Shown: piece by piece, positions 1-12,339 of the stretch
How the letters are laid out: every line of letters begins with the position of its first letter
Numbering within the stretch: position 1 is the stretch's first letter
NCBI GenBank assembly: GCA_033065855.1
Contig: JAVXUO010000323.1
Coordinates: forward strand, 62,001-126,000
DNA: 64,000 bases
Reading direction: 5' to 3'
DNA from: Escallonia rubra
Taxonomy: Eukaryota; Streptophyta; Magnoliopsida; Escalloniales; Escalloniaceae
Position numbers and translations under genes: made by a program
Notes under the pieces: generated by a model
The model's database searches: none
Told to the model about the DNA's origin: nothing
What the model saw: the letters and a program-made list of their open reading frames with translations, nothing else

Positions 1-1118
1 AATCAAGAAAGACCGTAGTTTTTGTTCGCAAATAGTTGTCTACGTACCTAAAGAATCCCCTCCTATATAAGCATAGGTGTTAGAGTCTAACAGGAGTGAC
101 GGCTGGGCCTGGCCTTGATCCTCAGGATCAAGCTAGTCTTTTTAAAAACTTAAGTTTGACCAGGAATGACAGGTGTCACTCAGTGATTGGGAGTATTATT
201 ATTATCTATATAAATATTAGCATCCATCTTCATAAAATTCAAAGCAACAACTAGAACGAAGCAGAAAAAATAAAATTCAGAATGATAAATAAAATTCCGA
301 GTGATCTCCTTTGCAGTCCAACTAGGCACGTGATCACAACCAAGGCCAGACAAACCTTTTGAAGATACAAGCAGTCGCTGCACGGAAGGAGACAACAGCA
401 AAAGAGGGACTTGAATTTTCCTAAACCCAGAGCAAGAGCAGATGGAAATAAAGTTGCGCAAGTGTGCACCCAATGCAGAACAAGCAAAAGCACTGGCCAC
501 AGGGAACGCATTAATGGGCATTCACTGATAGAACTCCATACGAATTGTCAAGATGTAGTCTAACGGTCTAACCTTTGGCCTTTGATTGACGTACGTAGGA
601 GAAGTTTGCACCCTGCAATACCAGACATAAGAACTTTGCAGTAGTAAGTTACTTTTCTGTAACATTAAATAGTTACATAGGCAGCATGTGGGGCAAAGTG
701 CATGAGCTAGCAAGGACTGCTTTGCAGATAAAATGAATGCATCCACTTATCTTTCAAAAAATAACAAAGAATGAACCCAAGACCTAAGCTTTTAAGCCAA
801 GCTGAGCGTACTCTGAGCATTTTTCGTCACTCTTGCTCCTGTTATCTCCCTTTAAAACTAGCCCATCAGCACAAAATTTCAAAATTCTCAAAACGAAAAA
901 CCGGAAAGTAAAATATTTCGATTGTTTCCAAGAAGCTGATCGAACAGGGGATTAAGCAAAGATCCAAAACAAAGAAATAGGAACAAAATTCAAACCAATA
1001 AAAACCAGTTCAAGCACAAGTTGCACACTTTTGCAATTTTATACAGGACGACACAAAACACTTGAATTCAAATCGTCCGGAAAAACTGCCAAACAGGTGA
1101 ACAAGCATGAAAAGGAAA
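1..1118. other. 3' flank of the F-box gene, no gene recognised
   Basis: Nothing here resembles a known protein. The short open frames lack compositional or motif support. The part nearest 1118 is probably the 3' UTR and transcript end of the minus-strand F-box gene. Confidence 0.5.
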
Positions 1119-4100
1119 TTAGTAAGCTGGAAACATAGGACCTGTCCCGCCTTCCTTGTCCGCATCAGGAATGCTGGAGTAGCAGTAAAGATTATTGGAC
1201 ATCTCCCAACTCCAGTCCAGCTTCCTTGACACAGACATACGAGGCCACCGGTTAATCCTCACATAGTGCGCCCTAATCTTTCCATCTGCCAAGAAGCTGG
1301 TAACAACGGAATAACAGGCCTCGTGACCACCCCACACCTTGTCACCGGGATCTGCAGTTTGGCTCCCATCCGGATGGAAGTAACGGCGCATCGGACGTCC
1401 CGTGCCCCTCCAGTAGGGATCAAGATTACGCCAATACTCAGGAGCCCGCTGCAGTAAGAGAATATTTTGTCACAGTGCACGCAAACAATGGATATAAATA
1501 GACTGCAGACATGGAATATATCCAGCTGTGATTATCATTATCTCAAAATATAGTGGACAAAGTTCCAAAAAAAAGGTCGCTTTATGTATAATAATACACT
1601 AAAACGGCCTAATTTGCTCCTACCATTTTTCTTTGAGGTTAATACCGAAACCGTCCCTCGATACCTCAAATACCATCAAGTGTGTCAAACTCAGTACACT
1701 GTTCAACATAGTCCACTTAATTAAATGTGCTCTGATGCCCATCAGAAACATGAGGTATTACTATGAAACAGTCAAAAAATTTGATACTGAAGTCGCACCA
1801 CGATAGAACTTGAGGTGAAGTCGTGAAATTTATCCCGTTCTCTCTTTCTCTTAGTGTTTTTGTTCTTTTACATTTTTTGTGTCGTCATGATGCATAATAA
1901 TGTATTAATTGTACCAAACAGGGGGTTAACAGCTCGTAGGCGAGCAGAAAATCAAGATTGTGCATATTCCAAAATTTTAGGCACCTCTTTTTCTCTTTTT
2001 TTTTTTTTTTTTTTTGGGTGACAAGTATTCCAAAAGAGTTGGCAAAGCTGGGAAGAAGGCAGATACCTGGTTAAAATGAAAATCCCAACCATGGTCCCAC
2101 AGATCTTCCTTCATGATGCGGGTCTAACATCAAGAAGTTAAGGTTAGGAGGAAGTTCACATGAGCATAAAATGATGAATGTGAGGAGAGAGTGAAATAGA
2201 GTCACTCACGCGCTTGCCGTCCATAGCGGACAATGAGTAAGCGGCCAACTTTGACAGTCCCCGGACTTGTGACAAGCGAGGTATGTGTGCTTTCCCAAGC
2301 CATAATTCCTCGCACTACAAAAAAAGGACACAATCTCTAATCTCAATCTCGTTTGAAGAAAAGAGCGACAAATAGACTCTGTCATCAATTAACAAAATAC
2401 TGCCATGGGAACCCCACTTTTCAACAGGTAAACGTAAAAGAGGCATCTCTTGGAGTAACATTATGTTAGCACAAGCAGTAACAAACTGTTTGATTTAAAT
2501 AAATGCAACTTATAACATTTACCAGTCTTAAGGAAGTTATCCCTGTCAATAAGGGATAGATCTGTGGCTTTTCTACCCTGTTCATTGCCCAAGAAACCCA
2601 AGATGACTGTTTAACACAAATCTCTAAAACATTGGATCTTTGCTAGTGCCTTTTATTGAACTTGAATTGAGCTAAAATTGCAAAAGACTCATGGATCTAT
2701 AAACCAATGAAAGCATGCTGGTCAAGCTTTTAAAAGAAGTTTGAATCACCAAAAACTCTCCTCTCCCCTCATACTCTGCTTCCAGAAAGTCAAGAAACTA
2801 CAAGTATGATTTAGAATCTTTCTTATCCTCGATACCTGATGTATTAAAGCCCTATCAATCATCCCTCAGACTATAGGGCCCTGACTGGACCCAAGTCTCA
2901 ATAATAGTTTTCAAATGTTCCGGAAACCCAAATATCTGTTATTTGCCAAAAGAAGCAAAAACAACAGCAGGATGCTCTTTAAAAAGGTTTTAACTTCTCT
3001 CCAACATTAATAAATTCAAGCTAGCACATTAGACTGCAAAACACACGAGAGGGTACTACTGATGAACGTGACAAAACCATCTTATTCATACAAAGGATGC
3101 CTTTCTACCTTCAAGCGTTCTTTTATAAAGCTAAAGCCAAATGCCGCACCAAAATCTAACATGGAGCTAGTGAATCATATCTGAGAAATGAATACTCTGA
3201 AACATTCAGGAAGGAGGAAGCTGTTCTTGGCAGTTGGCACACTATTAATCTCGCTTGTGTGCTCCTCCTGCATGGGTTGAATGAGAAGACGTACCTGTAA
3301 AACCCTAGCACAGAAGCTGCACAAAAATGGGTATCATGAAAAAACTACTAACTCGACATTTCCACCCCTTTCCCTCCCAACTATGGAGAGACAGTCCTGA
3401 GACGTAAGTGGGCATAAACTTTTCCCTTTTTGCTTCCTTTCTTCCCATTTAGAAACTCTAAAACTCCACTACTTTCCGTCTTCTAATCCTTCCTCGCCTT
3501 TCTAAAATCTTAGACGATTTGAAACTATTGAACATAAATCCCTTGATATGATCTTGCGTGTACATCCCTGCTTAATCTCGAATGTTATCAGTTCGGATAC
3601 CTAGACCAGATAATACTGTACATGGCTTAAGGACTACAATAACAGCAACAGAAACAAAAGACATCCTATACTTCCCACGGTTATAACTTCCTCTTTTCCT
3701 CTTTTTACCCCCTATTTGCGCAGAACCAAGATGCAAGCCAATCAACGGATGTTCATTGCACTTTCGAATATATTCAATCCACAAGATACCACCTGCAGCT
3801 CCTCCCCCCACAGAACCACAGGAGAAAAGTCACTACTCAATTATTAATCCTGCTAAAAGAAGCTACAACACAGCGCAAATTGTTTAAGGAGAATGAACAC
3901 GATGTATAATTACTCAAAGTGCGCGGGGATAAGGTATAGAATATGTCAAGCACAGAGTAACCCTTGCAGTAGCATAAATGAAGATTCTTGAAGGCTTCTC
4001 TAAAAAGCCAGTCAGCTTAAATTTTTTTTAACTCTTTTACCCACCATTATTGCTTTTGTTCTTCCAAAATATCTGCATCATTCAATTTGTTTTCAACAGC

Positions 4101-7100
4101 GTCATCTTCTCGGAGACACCATATCCTTTAGCTTGCACCAATCTCTTTCTTTTAGGATATTCTTGTGTCTAGTTCACAAAGAAAAACCAGGAAGAAGAAG
4201 AGAATAAGGATAGCAAATAGCTGGAATTGAAGAAAGGCTGTTTAATGATGAATCTCATTAGCATGAGCATTATAATAGTAGGGAATGACCTAAATAGTGG
4301 TGGTTACCATACAATTTAATTCTTCTTTTGGGAGGAACGATTGTGCTAACGATAATTTATGCTGGTAAAATGCTGCAAAAGCTACACAATCATCACAAAA
4401 ATCAAGAAATCACAACTTCATGTTTTTGGGATAGCCATGCCAGTGGCACTTGTTTTCCAGTGTTCTTCTTTGAGGGTTGGCTTTTGCTTTCCTCATTTCC
4501 TTTTTGGGAAAGGTGTGAGCTTTGTGGTTTTTGACGTGGCCTTGCCATCTACACATGTTTTCCAGTATTTCTGTTTGGGGTTAGTCTTTATTTTCCTTAC
4601 TTCTCAGTGACTCACCATTGCGATACTGTAGGCAGGCTATTTCTGCCTTTGGAGACCTTACACTCATGTCACCACGATGCCAAGGCTTGCCCTAACCTCA
4701 AGAAAAGAAAGTAAAACCAGTCAGAAAGTAAAAATAACCCACCTTTCATTCCAAAATCTTAAATTAAAGCACCCCACTTCCACACACAACGATTTTCTAA
4801 ATAGTATGCCCTCCAATGCCACACTATCTGATGCCTGAAAGGAACCACCCCACCCACCCCAAAAAAAAAAAAAAAATAGAAAACGAAAAGGAACACCCCC
4901 TTTTCGATAGCTCTGCCAACTATCAAAGTGATGGGTTTGAAGCCCTAAGGCAGCTCCAGAGTGACGAAGAGAAAGAAACGGGCAACATAACTTACATTAA
5001 GCATGAAGAAGCTTTATTGTAAGCGACGCATGATTGCTAGGTGGCTTCAAATGACGACCGACGATGATGGTAACTCCAGCCAAGGTGGATCACAAACAAC
5101 AACTCAGATTACTAAGCGACAACCAAAGAAGGATATGGGAATTGAGTTTCTTATGATCTCTGGGACTATGAAGAGGCTTCTAGCGACATCGTAACTTTGG
5201 AAAAGTCAAAAACAAAGGCAATATTCAAAAACGATGACACTGGTCTGTGCTCGCGTCAAACAGTCATGTTTGTCATATCATCGGTGTGGCTCAGCGCATT
5301 AAACTGTTGGTAGTCTCGGGATGGTGATGACGGTTCGAGTGGGAAAAAAATGAAGAGGAAGGAAGATACGGGCATCTTCTTGTGGTGGTGGTGGTGATTG
5401 GGAGTGAAGGGTGATGGTGACGAGCGTCTCAAGAAGAGCTTTCATTTATAACAAGAAAAAAATGATGAAGACGAAGTTGACATAAAAAAAAGCAGGAAAA
5501 AGAGCTGAATTAACACCTTAATACACACACACGAATGAAATGAACCTGCCGAAAAAGATTCATACTGCCTACAGAAAAAAGGGAATAAAACCCAAAGAAA
5601 CTTAAGAAACCGATTAACCAACCCATCCAAACAGATCCTTCCTGCAAAACTAGAGCAAAAATGTTAAGGTTCTTAAGAAAGTACTCTAAATGGAGAGATA
5701 GTTTGGTTAACATCTTCCAAACAGAGAGCTTATACTATTGATGACAAAAAAAAAAAGAAACTGGTAAGCATGAGCAGCGGCAATATCACAGTAGCAACTA
5801 CAAGCCTCCACATCTGTCGCCCTAACGCAATGGAAAAAGCATTTAGTTTTGGAATAGGATCCACACACCTTAGATAACTCTTAAGATACATATCCACTGT
5901 CAGCCTTCCACTATAGAAGCTATTTGTTCAATCACTTCATCATTGGTGAGCCAAAACATTACTTGTCAATTCAGCTGCTTATACTCATTTCTCCATGATA
6001 ATGTTTCTCAATAAGTTCTTCTATAACCTTTTCCAAGCCCATATGCAGAATCAATTTCTCACTGAAACTTTCAAGAACGATGATTTATGCAGCCGATATG
6101 CTCCTTGAAGTGTCCCATAAGCCACTAACCTGTACTACATGGCCTCTCAAGCAAAGAGCTTTTCTTCCCCTTCCTCACTCTTTCAATCTCCCATAGATCT
6201 TTTACCGCCATAATATAAACAGTAATGCAATATTATCAACAGAATTTTGTCCCCCTCACAACCAACTTATTGTCACATTTCTAAACGACAATTTGAACCA
6301 CAAATATAAACCTTATCCTGTTCAACTAAGAATTATCGTTCAAGTTAAAGAACAGATTTCCAATCACTGCCAATAACATTCTGCCGTGACAGACAAAATA
6401 AGCTCCAGTACCTCATAAGAATTTCAACTCTGTAGAAAGAGAAATGTAGGAAGAGTACCACACAGCCATCATTCAACACTCAAACGGGTCAGAAACCAAA
6501 AATTTCCCTCCCCCAAAAGGAATAAGAAAGGACCATCTATCAATATTCCAGTTTTGGGTGTTAAGTATCGGAAGTACAGATATGCAAGTGCTGAAAAGCA
6601 ATTTGACTACTGAGTAAAACATACAGTAAATAATATGTGAGCTTTTGACCATGAAATGAAGTCATAGCGCATCTTGAACATTGACCAACGCCTCAAGTAC
6701 ATTGTCTAATCCATAAGACCGGTTGCAATAGATGCAAATGATGCAAATTCCGCGGGTGTCATCCCCAAAAGCTTAAAATAATTAAGATTGCAGCTATGAT
6801 TTATCATATAATATAGTGTTCCATAAGATATGTATGGCTACCGAAACTCTTAGTCATTTTCTAATACGCACAATATTCTGTAACATTCTGTGTCTATGTC
6901 ATTATGTGAGATGCATGTTGCGTATCCTAAGACACCAAAAACTACGCTGAAAAGGTCAAGTCTTAAGGAAACAACAAAAGCCCATTTCGGTGTCCACAAA
7001 TACTGCAGATATACAACCTTAGCCTCAAAATGCTTCAGACCGAAGCAAACCACCATGTAGACAACAGAACCTGAATGTTAGCCAATTGCATTAAACCAGC

Positions 7101-7886
7101 AAAATTTGCTACAAACTCAACCAGGTGTAAACCACCAAAAATAGAGATACACACGGAAAAGAGGAACTAGAAGCGCTTTTTTATTTATTTATGGAAGTTA
7201 ATAAACCTGTAATCATTCATAATCACACCTCAAGTTCCTCGTGGAATTGCTCACACTGAACTCAATGGAATATGTGGCGAACTTGAACTAACTACCTAGC
7301 ACACCAATCGAAAGCAACAATAACCCAATAAGTGTCACACCAATCACACCCAAACCATAAACCCAAATGCAAAATTCTCCAACTATGATAATCGCATTCA
7401 ATCTTTGCACAAGTTCCTTACCTTTTCCACTTACATGCAACCTAACTGTTGAATAAATTCATTACTGATAGACGTTCTTTTTCACTAAACACAACAAACC
7501 CAAGAGCAAAATTCTCTCATATCTTCAACATGCAACAATAATCTAAAAGAAAGGAAGTGAAAACAAACCCAATAGAGTAAAAAACAAACCTTGCTGGCCC
7601 AGAGCCTGTCACTGGAAGCAACTCCATGCCACCCACGGGAGACAAGGAGCGATAGTGCCACGCTGCGTGCGTCGAGATAGCCCAGTATCACCATCATGAT
7701 GTCCGAGCCAAACAGAACAAGTGGGTCTCTAACAGGACCCCCATCCACTTGTTCTTCACTTTCCTCCCTTTTCCTCCTCCTCTTCCTCTTCCTAACACAA
7801 TCCTCCCCGTACCCACATCCCAGTCTTTCCATTTCCACCGCTTGGCTCTTCCTTTTGCTGAGTTCTTGGTACTTGAGTTCTCCCAT
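1119..7886 (-). CDS. F-box family protein, 4 exons, 262 codons
   Basis: Probable substrate-receptor subunit of an SCF (SKP1-Cullin-F-box) ubiquitin ligase; the substrate is unknown. Exons in transcript order are 7886-7590, 2314-2210, 2123-2067 and 1448-1119, all phase 0 with GT-AG borders, ending in TAA. Residues 1-50 are basic and acidic (RKRKRRRKREE). The F-box covers about residues 54-98 (DPLVLFGSDIMMVILGYLD and SRGWHGVASSDRLWASK) and runs into CEELWLGK at the start of exon 2. The conserved C-terminal region contains RNLDPYWRGTGRPMRRYF, FHPDGSQTADP, VWGGHEACYSVVTSF and HYVRINRWP, a pattern I recall from a small conserved plant F-box family (possibly like Arabidopsis At5g39250, unverified). 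I chose the start at 7886 because it gives the usual family length; an in-frame ATG upstream at 8003 would add an unlikely hydrophobic leader. Intron 1 is unusually long (5,275 bp) with no recognisable large transposon. Confidence 0.88.
2315..7589 (-). other. Large first intron of the F-box gene
   Basis: No coding exon was found between the splice sites at 7589 and 2315. It is AT-rich, with an A-run near 4861 and a degenerate direct repeat of about 100 bp around 4434-4620 (shared core TGTTTTCCAGT). A stretch around 5030-5420 is richer in GAY/GRN triplets and might be captured or transposon DNA, but no terminal repeats were recognised. Confidence 0.6.
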
Positions 7887-8244
7887 GGCCGTCCAAGGCA
7901 AGGCAAGAAAGAGGAGAGGAGAGAAGAGAGGGTATTTACATATGTACAAGGGGAGATAGGAGAATTGTTTGTTTGAGGGTGGAAAGGTCGGGGATGAGGA
8001 CATAGAAATCTAGTCATGTAACCTGCTTGAATTTAGTACTCTTTTTTGGTTTTGGAGTTTTCTGGGACTGTGTGAACCGACCCCGTCTGTGTGCGACAAA
8101 AGTAGCATTACAAAGGCAAAAGAAATGGGTGTTGGCCGGTGGGAGCCGAGGCTTCCCAGTTGGAAGGGTTTTCGATTTCATGGCCACGGGGTTCAAATGT
8201 AACATAATCACGGGGTTCATTTTGCTTATGTAACACTAAAAAAG

Positions 8245-8409
8245 ATGGTAATCGGTAAATTACATAAGCTATACATGTACTAGATTAAAACATTTTGCTT
8301 ATTAGGGGTAAACAGCTTTGTTTATTGAATCCATTTTTGGATTAACATAATCTGATTCAAATGTTTTAATGTAGTACATTTATAGCTTATGTAATTTACC
8401 GATTATCAT
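8245..8409. repeat. Foldback element (MITE-like hairpin) upstream of the F-box gene
   Basis: The first and last roughly 53 bp are near-perfect inverted repeats; both arms contain AATCGGTAAATTACATAAGC. The loop is about 60 bp. No clear target-site duplication is visible. It could be a MITE or a hairpin-forming small-RNA source. It lies about 360 bp upstream of the F-box start codon. Confidence 0.6.
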
Positions 8410-8639
8410 ATTTGTTAATGTTCATTTAGATGTTTATACATTAATCAAAGGGTAAATTACACTAAACACCCCTGAGATTTTACGTAATTACACTCCACTA
8501 TCGCTATCTTTAAAAATTACACTCAGCTCAAAAAATAACTTTTTCTCTTACGGTGTTAATGGTGCAATGCAAAAAGACATGAATACCCCTCAGACTGTTT
8601 TCTTGAAATTTTGGAAGGAAAACTTGTTTTTGGAAATTA

Positions 8640-9290
8640 CCTTCCCGCACAATTTACATGCAAGCACACGGGCACTCGCACACATGCACACAGCTGAAAA
8701 CACACACTCAAACACATCTACTGCCTCCTTTCATTTGTTCAGAGCCACCCAAAATACATTCAACCCACCTCACAGCACACTCACGTACACAGCTATATAC
8801 ACACCTCCAATCCACACCCACGCAACACACACTTGTGCACACATCACTCACACACATGCACTCAGAAATTGTCACACACACACACACACCCAACGCATGC
8901 ACACACATTTCAGCACACAGGACACACTTCACGGCTGATCTTTTCAGCCCTTCAACACTCCACACTTCACGGCACTCATACAACCACACTCACACTTGCT
9001 CTCAGCAAACACACTTCCTCACCCATATACTTATTCATCCACTCCACCAATGTATACACACACGAACAACTCCCTTGCACAGCAGCCTGTGCTACTCCTT
9101 TCGCAACCCACCTGCATTCATGGCAGCACCACGGCTGCCTCATCAACTCCCATCCTTCTTTCACCAAAAACCCATGAACCCACACCCGTATACACACCTT
9201 TCCCTGAACCCACTCTCACTAAACTCATCTCCATGCCATCACCAAACACGCATATTATTTTCTGTTCGTAGAAAACCCACCCGCGACTAT
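8640..9290. repeat. CA-rich low-complexity tract inside the MULE
   Basis: Long runs of CACACA, CACTCA and CACACTT fill this interval, including a pure (CA)n run near 8875-8890. All open frames across it are His/Thr/Ser-rich products of the repeat, not genes. Confidence 0.8.
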
Positions 9291-9472
9291 TTTTGAACCA
9301 CAACTTTTTGTGACGAATAAATTTGAATGGTCATGAGACTTGGAAAAAGACAGAAAAGAAAGTAAGCAAAACGATGCACCATAAGAAGATTTTGAGCCAA
9401 CCTAATTCAAATTGAATGCCCTAGTTGAACCCTAATTTAACGCCATAATTCACTTAGACACATAATTGAACC

Positions 9473-10349
9473 TATGGATGGCAATGGGGCGGGTGGGATG
9501 CGGATTTGATAAAATCCGACCCCGCCCCGCTAGTTATGAAACGTTGCCCCGCCCAACCCCACCACCGGGTTCTATTTATAGAATACCATATCCGATCCTA
9601 TGTGAATCTAGGAGACCCGCACCCGCCCCGCTCCGAACCGTTCTGCTTGGTTTGGCAAAAATATCACATTTTGTCAGATTGTGTGGTCGGCGGTGGTCTT
9701 CGGATCGATCTCAGATTGTGTGGTCGGCGGTGGAGTCGAAGAAGATGCGGTAGCCTTCGGATCGATCTCAGATTGTGTGGCCGGCGGTGGAGTCGCAGAA
9801 GATGCGGTGGCCTTCGGATCGATCTCAGATTCTCGGTGAGCAACGGCCGGCGGTGGAGTCGAAGAAGATGCGGTGGCCTTCGGATCGATCTCAGATTCTC
9901 CGTGAGCGACGACCGGCGGTGGAGAAGACGCAGCGGAGTCGGCGGTGGAGGAGACGCAGCGGAGTCGCATAGAAGAGAAAACGCAACGGAGTCGCAGAGA
10001 AGAGGAGACGCAGCGGCGCCGGTGGCTCTTTGGAGTTTGCAGAAGAAGAGAGCGCCGAGTGAGAGAGAGAGAATAGATGATCTAGGGTTTTAGTTTAGGA
10101 CAAAAGCTTATATATATTACATGATGGACCACTAGGATTAACTATGTATAGGATATGTATATCAGGGCGGGTACGGGTCGGATCACGGGGCGGGTTAGGC
10201 AGAATACCATACCCGATCCTAACCCGCTGCGGGTTTTAAAAAAAATTACCATACCCGCTCCGTGACCCGGTCAAAGTCAACATAATCCGCTCCTATAGGA
10301 GCGGGTCGGAGCGGATATCCTGCGGGTGCGGGTTGAATTGACATCCCTT
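9473..10349. mobile_element. hAT-like non-autonomous element nested in the MULE
   Basis: Imperfect terminal inverted repeats (TATGGATGGCAAT at the left; AAGGGATGTCAAT read inward from the right) are followed by GC-rich subterminal CCCGC/GCGGG motifs. The flanks ATTGAACC (9465-9472) and TTTGAACC (10350-10357) fit an 8-bp target duplication with one mismatch, although the flanking DNA is itself repetitive. There is no transposase. It contains a tandem array of 57-66 bp units at about 9678-9960. Confidence 0.6.
9678..9960. repeat. Tandem array of 57-66 bp GC-rich units
   Basis: About four to five units share GGTGGAGTCGAAGAAGATGC and TTCGGATCGATCTCAGATT. The array lies inside the hAT-like element and creates spurious arginine-rich frames. 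Confidence 0.75.
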
Positions 10350-10670
10350 TTTGAACCCTAAATTGAAGTAATTAAACCCTAAATTGAATGCCTTAATCGA
10401 ATCGAACCCTAAATTAAACTAATTAAACTCCTAATTGAACCCTAAATTGAATGCCCTAATCCAATCGAACCCTAAATTGAACTAATTGAACCCTAAATTA
10501 AATGCCCCAATTCAACTGAATCCTAAATTAAACTAATAGAACCACTAATTGAACCCTAAATTGAAGTAATTGAACCCTAATTAAACCTTAAATTAAATGC
10601 CCTAATCAAATTGAACCCTAAATTAAGTTAATTGAACCCCTAATTAAACCCTAAATTGAATGCTCTAATC

Positions 10671-11963
10671 TAGACCTGGCAAACGGGTATACCCGTCGGG
10701 GTACGGGTAAAACCCGGTCGGGTCCGGGTAAAAACGGTTCGGATAATTTTTACCCGGATTTTTACGGGTAGGAATTTTCAGGATCCGTACCCTACCCTTG
10801 CAGGTAGGGTAATACCCGCGGGTAAACAATTTAAATATTAATTTTCTTATAAACAGAATTTAATTACTATAAAATAATAAAATACCAATCTAGGGCTATT
10901 TTATTTCTTTTGCTTTTTCAGCTTCCTTTTGCTTTTTCAGCCAATAACATGTTCGGTGTTTCCTCATTTCACCAAAAAATAAAAATTATACATATCCCAT
11001 TCCCCTCCCACAATCCAAAATAAAGCAAATTAAATTTCCAATATATATACAATCCTATTTCCTACTAAGTACTAACAATCTAAAATACAACAACTACAAC
11101 TAAAATACAACTACTACAACTAAAATACAACAACTAACAATCTAAAATACAACAACTACAACTAAAATACAACAACTAACAATCTAAAATACAACAACTA
11201 CAACTAAAATACAACAACTACAACTAAAATACAACTACATCATATCATAATTCATATGCACTTCTCCTAAAATAAAATAAAAAATCATATGCATAAATAA
11301 TGAAAAATTAAATCTTCCATTCCTCGCAGAATTGGTGTCGATCGACGGTGAATAGCGGCGTCGCGGTGGTGATGCAACTTCAGATCGGCGTTGGTTATGC
11401 AACTTCAGATCGGCGGTGGTGATGCAACTTCAGATCGGCGGTGGAGGCGGCGGCGCAGATCGGTGAGGAGGCGGCGGCGCAGATCGGTGAGGTGGCGGCG
11501 CAGATCGGTGAGGTGGCGGAGCAGATCTGTGAGGAGGCTATGGAAGACGGCGATCTGTGAGGGGGCTATGGAAGACGGCGTGATGGCGGTCGACTGAGAG
11601 GGGAGGCGGCGATGGTAGAGAGGAAGGGGACGGCGTGATGGCGGTCGACTGAGAGGGGCGGCGGCGATGGTATAGAGGAAGGGGAGGGGACGGCGTGAGA
11701 GAGAGAGAGATGGGACTTGGGAGTCTGAGAGTGAGGTGAGAAGTGGGAAGAAGGGAGAGTGAATGAGATTAGGGCACAAACACCCTTTTTATATACGAAT
11801 GAAACCGGGTAACCCGCAACCCGACCCGGATTGATCCGAAAATTACGGGTCGGTTCGGGTCCGGGTCCAATTTCAGCGGGTAGGGAAAATGGCTACCCGT
11901 ACCCGGGATTTTGGACCGGGTACGGGTCGGGTAACGGGTCCGGGCAACATTTTGCCAGGTCTA
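10671..11963. mobile_element. hAT-type non-autonomous element, TAGACCTGGCAAA family, copy 1
   Basis: Perfect 13-bp terminal inverted repeats TAGACCTGGCAAA are flanked by a perfect 8-bp duplication CTCTAATC (10663-10670 and 11964-11971), diagnostic of hAT elements. Subterminal regions are packed with ACCCG/CGGGT motifs. The interior has an AT-rich minisatellite (about 11060-11240, CTAAAATACAACAACTA) and a GC-rich array (about 11340-11640, units with GCAGATCGGTGAGG). No transposase is encoded. Related copies lie at 35687-36347 and 48845-49695. Confidence 0.85.
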
Positions 11964-12339
11964 CTCTAATCTGACCGAACCCTAAATTAAACTAATTGAA
12001 CCCTAAAATGAGCTAATTGAACCCTAAATTGGCTAAATTAAACCCTCTAATTCACTTAGAGTTTGTGGAGTTGACTAAAATTTTGAAAAACCCACTACTA
12101 CAAGAAGACCACACAGGTGAGTAAAGGACAAATGTGGGGTATTTTGGGTATGAAAATTGCATAAAGTAATATGTCAAGGAATCTTTTCACGGAGTTGGGC
12201 CTGCCGTTAAATGTGTGTAGTTGTGTGTAATGCGGGTACAAACCTCGGGGGATTGGAGTGTAATTTTTAAAGATAGTGGTAGTGGAATGTAATTACGTAA
12301 AACCTCAGGGGTGTTTAGTGTAATTTACCCTTAATCAAA

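Larger units (their letters stand above)
9396..12060. repeat. AATTGAACCCTAA minisatellite, telomere-like, split by insertions
   Basis: Degenerate units close to TTGAACCCTAAA occupy about 9396-9472, 10350-10662 and 11972-12060. Removing the two hAT-type elements makes them one continuous block. Each unit contains the plant telomere heptamer CCCTAAA, but the spacing and the extra TTGAA make it a minisatellite rather than a true telomere tract. Confidence 0.7.
8450..12330. mobile_element. Non-autonomous Mutator-like element (MULE), 3.9 kb
   Basis: The ends are inverted repeats of about 70-75 bp starting GGGTAAATTACACTAAACAC and differing at only a few positions. A perfect 9-bp target duplication TTAATCAAA lies at 8441-8449 and 12331-12339, the hallmark of MULEs. 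No transposase frame is present. The interior holds a CA-rich stretch, a telomere-like minisatellite and two nested hAT-type elements. It sits about 560 bp upstream of the F-box start codon. Confidence 0.85.

Noticed and set aside
4816-5194. Small plus-strand frames in the F-box intron
   Set aside because: Short, no recognisable domain and no splice context; kept as intron sequence.
8567-9296. Open frames of up to 212 codons, His/Thr/Ser-rich
   Set aside because: They are translations of a CA-rich simple repeat inside a MULE; both strands are open for the same reason.
9466-10093. Arginine-rich frame of 195 codons
   Set aside because: It reads through a GC-rich tandem array in a hAT-like element; no domain and no codon signal.
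11391-11779. GC-rich frames on both strands
   Set aside because: Products of repeated GGTGAGGAGGCGGCG-type units inside a hAT element.
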